DNA from: an uncultured Methanobrevibacter sp.
Lineage (GTDB): Archaea; Methanobacteriota; Methanobacteria; Methanobacteriales; Methanobacteriaceae
Length of the DNA stretch: 64,000 bases
Reading direction: 5' to 3'
Assembly (NCBI RefSeq): GCF_902770715.1
Contig: NZ_CACXTS010000007.1
Coordinates: 1 to 64,000 of the forward strand
This document shows, one piece after another, positions 63,101-64,000 of the stretch. Positions within the stretch are counted from its first letter, which is position 1; each line of letters opens with the position of its first letter. A model generated the notes under the pieces. That model was not told where the DNA came from. It did not search any database and was given only the letters and a program-made list of their open reading frames with translations. The position numbers and the translations under genes are program-made.

Positions 63101-64000
63101 GATAAATGTATATTTATTAACAACACCGCCAATACCATGAATGATGACTATTATGGTGATGCAATCTATGATGGTAACAAACTCACTGTAAACAACTCAG
63201 TATTATTAACCAATTCTAACAACGGTCTTATTTATAGTGACGGTGAAAATAATGTTCCATACGCTCAAAACTGCTGGTGGGGAACTAATGATGATCCTTC
63301 ATCCTTAAATGGTGTTGGATATTATGAAGACGATGATTGGGAAGAATATGACTGTCCTCCTGTTGACGTATCCAATTGGGTAACCATGGATGCTAGTTTC
63401 ACTCCTGCCGATGCTCAAGCTGGCGATGAAGTAACAGTAACTGCTGTATTCAGCAATGCAAACTTGCCTGACGGCATTGAAGTGACTTTCACTTCTACAA
63501 GCGGTTTAAACACTGTTGTTTCTACAGTTGACGCTCAAGCAAGCACAACCTACACTATTGATGAAAATGATGAAGCTATTGTTGCAACTTCAACCAATGC
63601 AACAATTCAAATGCCTATTGTTGCAGCTTTAACAAACATTGTAACTCAAGATAATTTCTACACTTTCTTTGATGAATCAGGAATCTTGAGAGATGATGTG
63701 CCATTTGAGGAATTGATCTTCCAAGGTGAGTTCTCTGATTTGGCAGCAGGTTATGTAATCATCACCAAACCTGTTACTATTACTGGTGACAATGCTGTAT
63801 TAAATAATATGGGATTCGTAATCTCTTCTGAAAATGTTGCTCTAGACAACTTGACTTTAATCGCTACTACTCCATTAGGCGATTTAATCAGCGTGACAGA
63901 ATCTAGTGTTGGTTTGACTAACTTAACCATTTCTTATATAGTTAATGAGGATGGAAGTTCAAATGCAATCAACGTTAAAGGTACTGACACAATCACTGAC
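60125..64000 (+). CDS. Adhesin-like protein with beta-helix modules (3' end outside window)
   Basis: The frame is open from ATG 60125 to the right edge (1,292 codons, no stop). A 26-residue signal peptide (KNIFICALLVLMLLCCVNAVSA) begins it. Three parallel beta-helix modules follow, each opening with a D-x-NGGGDY or YVSPDGDGDGSS-like segment followed by an IFIKNGEYT-type strand, and closing in a WG motif: NWWGSNDKPAD near 61206, NYWGSSNP near 61955, NCWWGTNDDP near 63273. Ig-like domains separate them (about 62000-62290, 63380-63640), and a fourth helix module starts near 63650. Likely exported, N-glycosylated and attached to the cell wall; binding target unknown. A TATA element is near 60050-60065. 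Confidence 0.88.
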   Translation, partial: MKINKNIFICALLVLMLLCCVNAVSAEESLNETLGADTVDEVVVADAPVEELSASGDTYVVDANGGGDYTSISAAVSAASGGETIFIKNGEYTETSKIDIGTKQLTFTGESQDGVIIKSGDNDLFYTTGSGGASLVISGLTFKDISMTGARTPIFIGGNDNVEISDCTFDNCASRYGALRIFTSGSVTVDNCKFLGTKSSTGSYSSAIDFGGSGTADYTLKNSIIDGSEISTASTASYIFGAIYNEKNTGTVFLDNVTISNCNLASANGLITTKGNMEIKRSKIVDNYVYRDLAVAGLFFVNGAKTVTIESSIIADNSEPNQILSANSASATYNLNYNNIQGNTFKNAFVYSDGTYTLDANWWGSNDKPADVAADTWVVENSGEYTLNNGDALEKEIPGLTDEGGDEPGPEINYIYVSPDGDGDGSSIDSPTDLGTALQIVPEGGFIFLCNGDYSLEDAMFIPKSVSFVGESRDGVELIVSQGFAIANPENPFDEEYTVDSVSFSKMTIDGSAADTVIFASANVNELNITDCLISSVNNHIVSVGVNVMSEPMQTTGTLNFKRNILQATTYSTLWIAGNWNANINNNLFLIPNEDVVMVESTGDVNVDYNYWGSSNPTLSVEPDVWIEFTANANPSEIYSDESSDITVAAVLNDGSDASSYLPDYSIPVTLSAKGTLSQNEFDLNEGPAQATYTSDVARSEDIKAYVLTETLTIPITVKERYTGIIYVDVSGSDDNEGSINAPVATIAKAIELANAGSHEIIINEGTYVGNGYHVTDDLTVTGNGKVTLDANNEGRLFYMNYGDTANKIELHNLVLTNANGFGAAVYSLANELILDNVTVVNNQASNYLITSKGKLTIKDSEISNSMSGDVIQQTGNGDILINNTVFKDNSIVDSTSVMAVINLNSNSGNLVIENSKFINNTARQGVIKGNYNYNIDVKGTEFIDNTNTVSYGGAIYTSGGTLDISDCVFINNKAARSGGAIYVGYRTTAVVDKCIFINNTANTMNDDYYGDAIYDGNKLTVNNSVLLTNSNNGLIYSDGENNVPYAQNCWWGTNDDPSSLNGVGYYEDDDWEEYDCPPVDVSNWVTMDASFTPADAQAGDEVTVTAVFSNANLPDGIEVTFTSTSGLNTVVSTVDAQASTTYTIDENDEAIVATSTNATIQMPIVAALTNIVTQDNFYTFFDESGILRDDVPFEELIFQGEFSDLAAGYVIITKPVTITGDNAVLNNMGFVISSENVALDNLTLIATTPLGDLISVTESSVGLTNLTISYIVNEDGSSNAINVKGTDTITD

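Overview
The window is chromosomal DNA from an archaeal methanogen of the order Methanobacteriales, most likely a gut Methanobrevibacter. Archaeal information genes (Spt5, TFE, RLI/ABCE1, pelota, RadB, P0 and P1/L12 stalk proteins, ATP-dependent DNA ligase) sit beside a methanogenesis marker 8 gene, a coenzyme F420 gamma-glutamyl ligase paralogue, MraY/MurG-like genes of the pseudomurein type, HypC and very large Asn/Thr-rich adhesin-like surface proteins. Base composition is strongly AT-rich. Many genes have GGTGA/GGAG-type ribosome sites, and a subset look leaderless, with a TATA box about 25 bases before the ATG. I saw no insertion sequence, integrase or CRISPR array; the window reads as a stable core chromosome with surface-protein genes at both edges.

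Layout. 1-3151: the 3' part of an Ig-repeat adhesin. 3449-6835: a DUF92 membrane protein, then phosphoglycerate mutase (apgM) and a phosphohexomutase. 6918-7891: a DUF4012 protein and a small rubredoxin. 8170-12909: a tight five-gene run (GlmU-like nucleotidyltransferase, gamma carbonic anhydrase, HisC, a radical SAM activase, an ASCH-TPR fusion). 13066-18539: a second phosphohexomutase, an OB-fold protein, a queuosine-precursor transporter, and DNA ligase overlapping ThiC. 18676-22499: methanogenesis marker 8, a DnaQ-like exonuclease and CDC48 with a possible heat-shock operator. 22817-29492: prephenate dehydrogenase, pelota, an MraY/MurG-like pair, an odd lipoamide-dehydrogenase-like flavoprotein, HypC and an ACT-domain regulator. 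29618-36328 (minus strand): tRNA-Ile, an Fe-S assembly factor, a TFE-HD-ArcS operon, a nucleotide-sugar dehydratase/aminotransferase pair and a CofE paralogue.

37104-44786 is the classic archaeal block ftsZ-secE-spt5-L11-L1-L10-L12, followed by alaS; a possible structural switch precedes L1. 44816-49823: CstA, ThiI, fructose bisphosphate aldolase/phosphatase and a probable alpha/beta-hydrolase pseudoenzyme. A 483-base gap with a ten-G run follows. 50307-55770: DUF3781, a MacB-type ABC transporter, DUF357 with archaetidylinositol phosphate synthase, Sua5, a secreted anchored protein and RadB. 55828-58105 is a translationally overlapping three-gene operon of unknown pathway (aminotransferase, ferredoxin-domain protein, DGC-domain protein). 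RLI/ABCE1 follows, and a beta-helix adhesin runs off the right edge.

How the genes connect. The phosphohexomutases and GlmU-like protein can supply UDP-GlcNAc, which the CapD-like/DegT pair can modify and which the MraY/MurG-like pair can load onto a lipid carrier for pseudomurein or glycans. The surface proteins carry many N-glycosylation sequons. Two of them share a GNPI motif just before the C-terminal membrane helix. Many operons end in perfect hairpins followed by U-runs, several of which include the stop codon.
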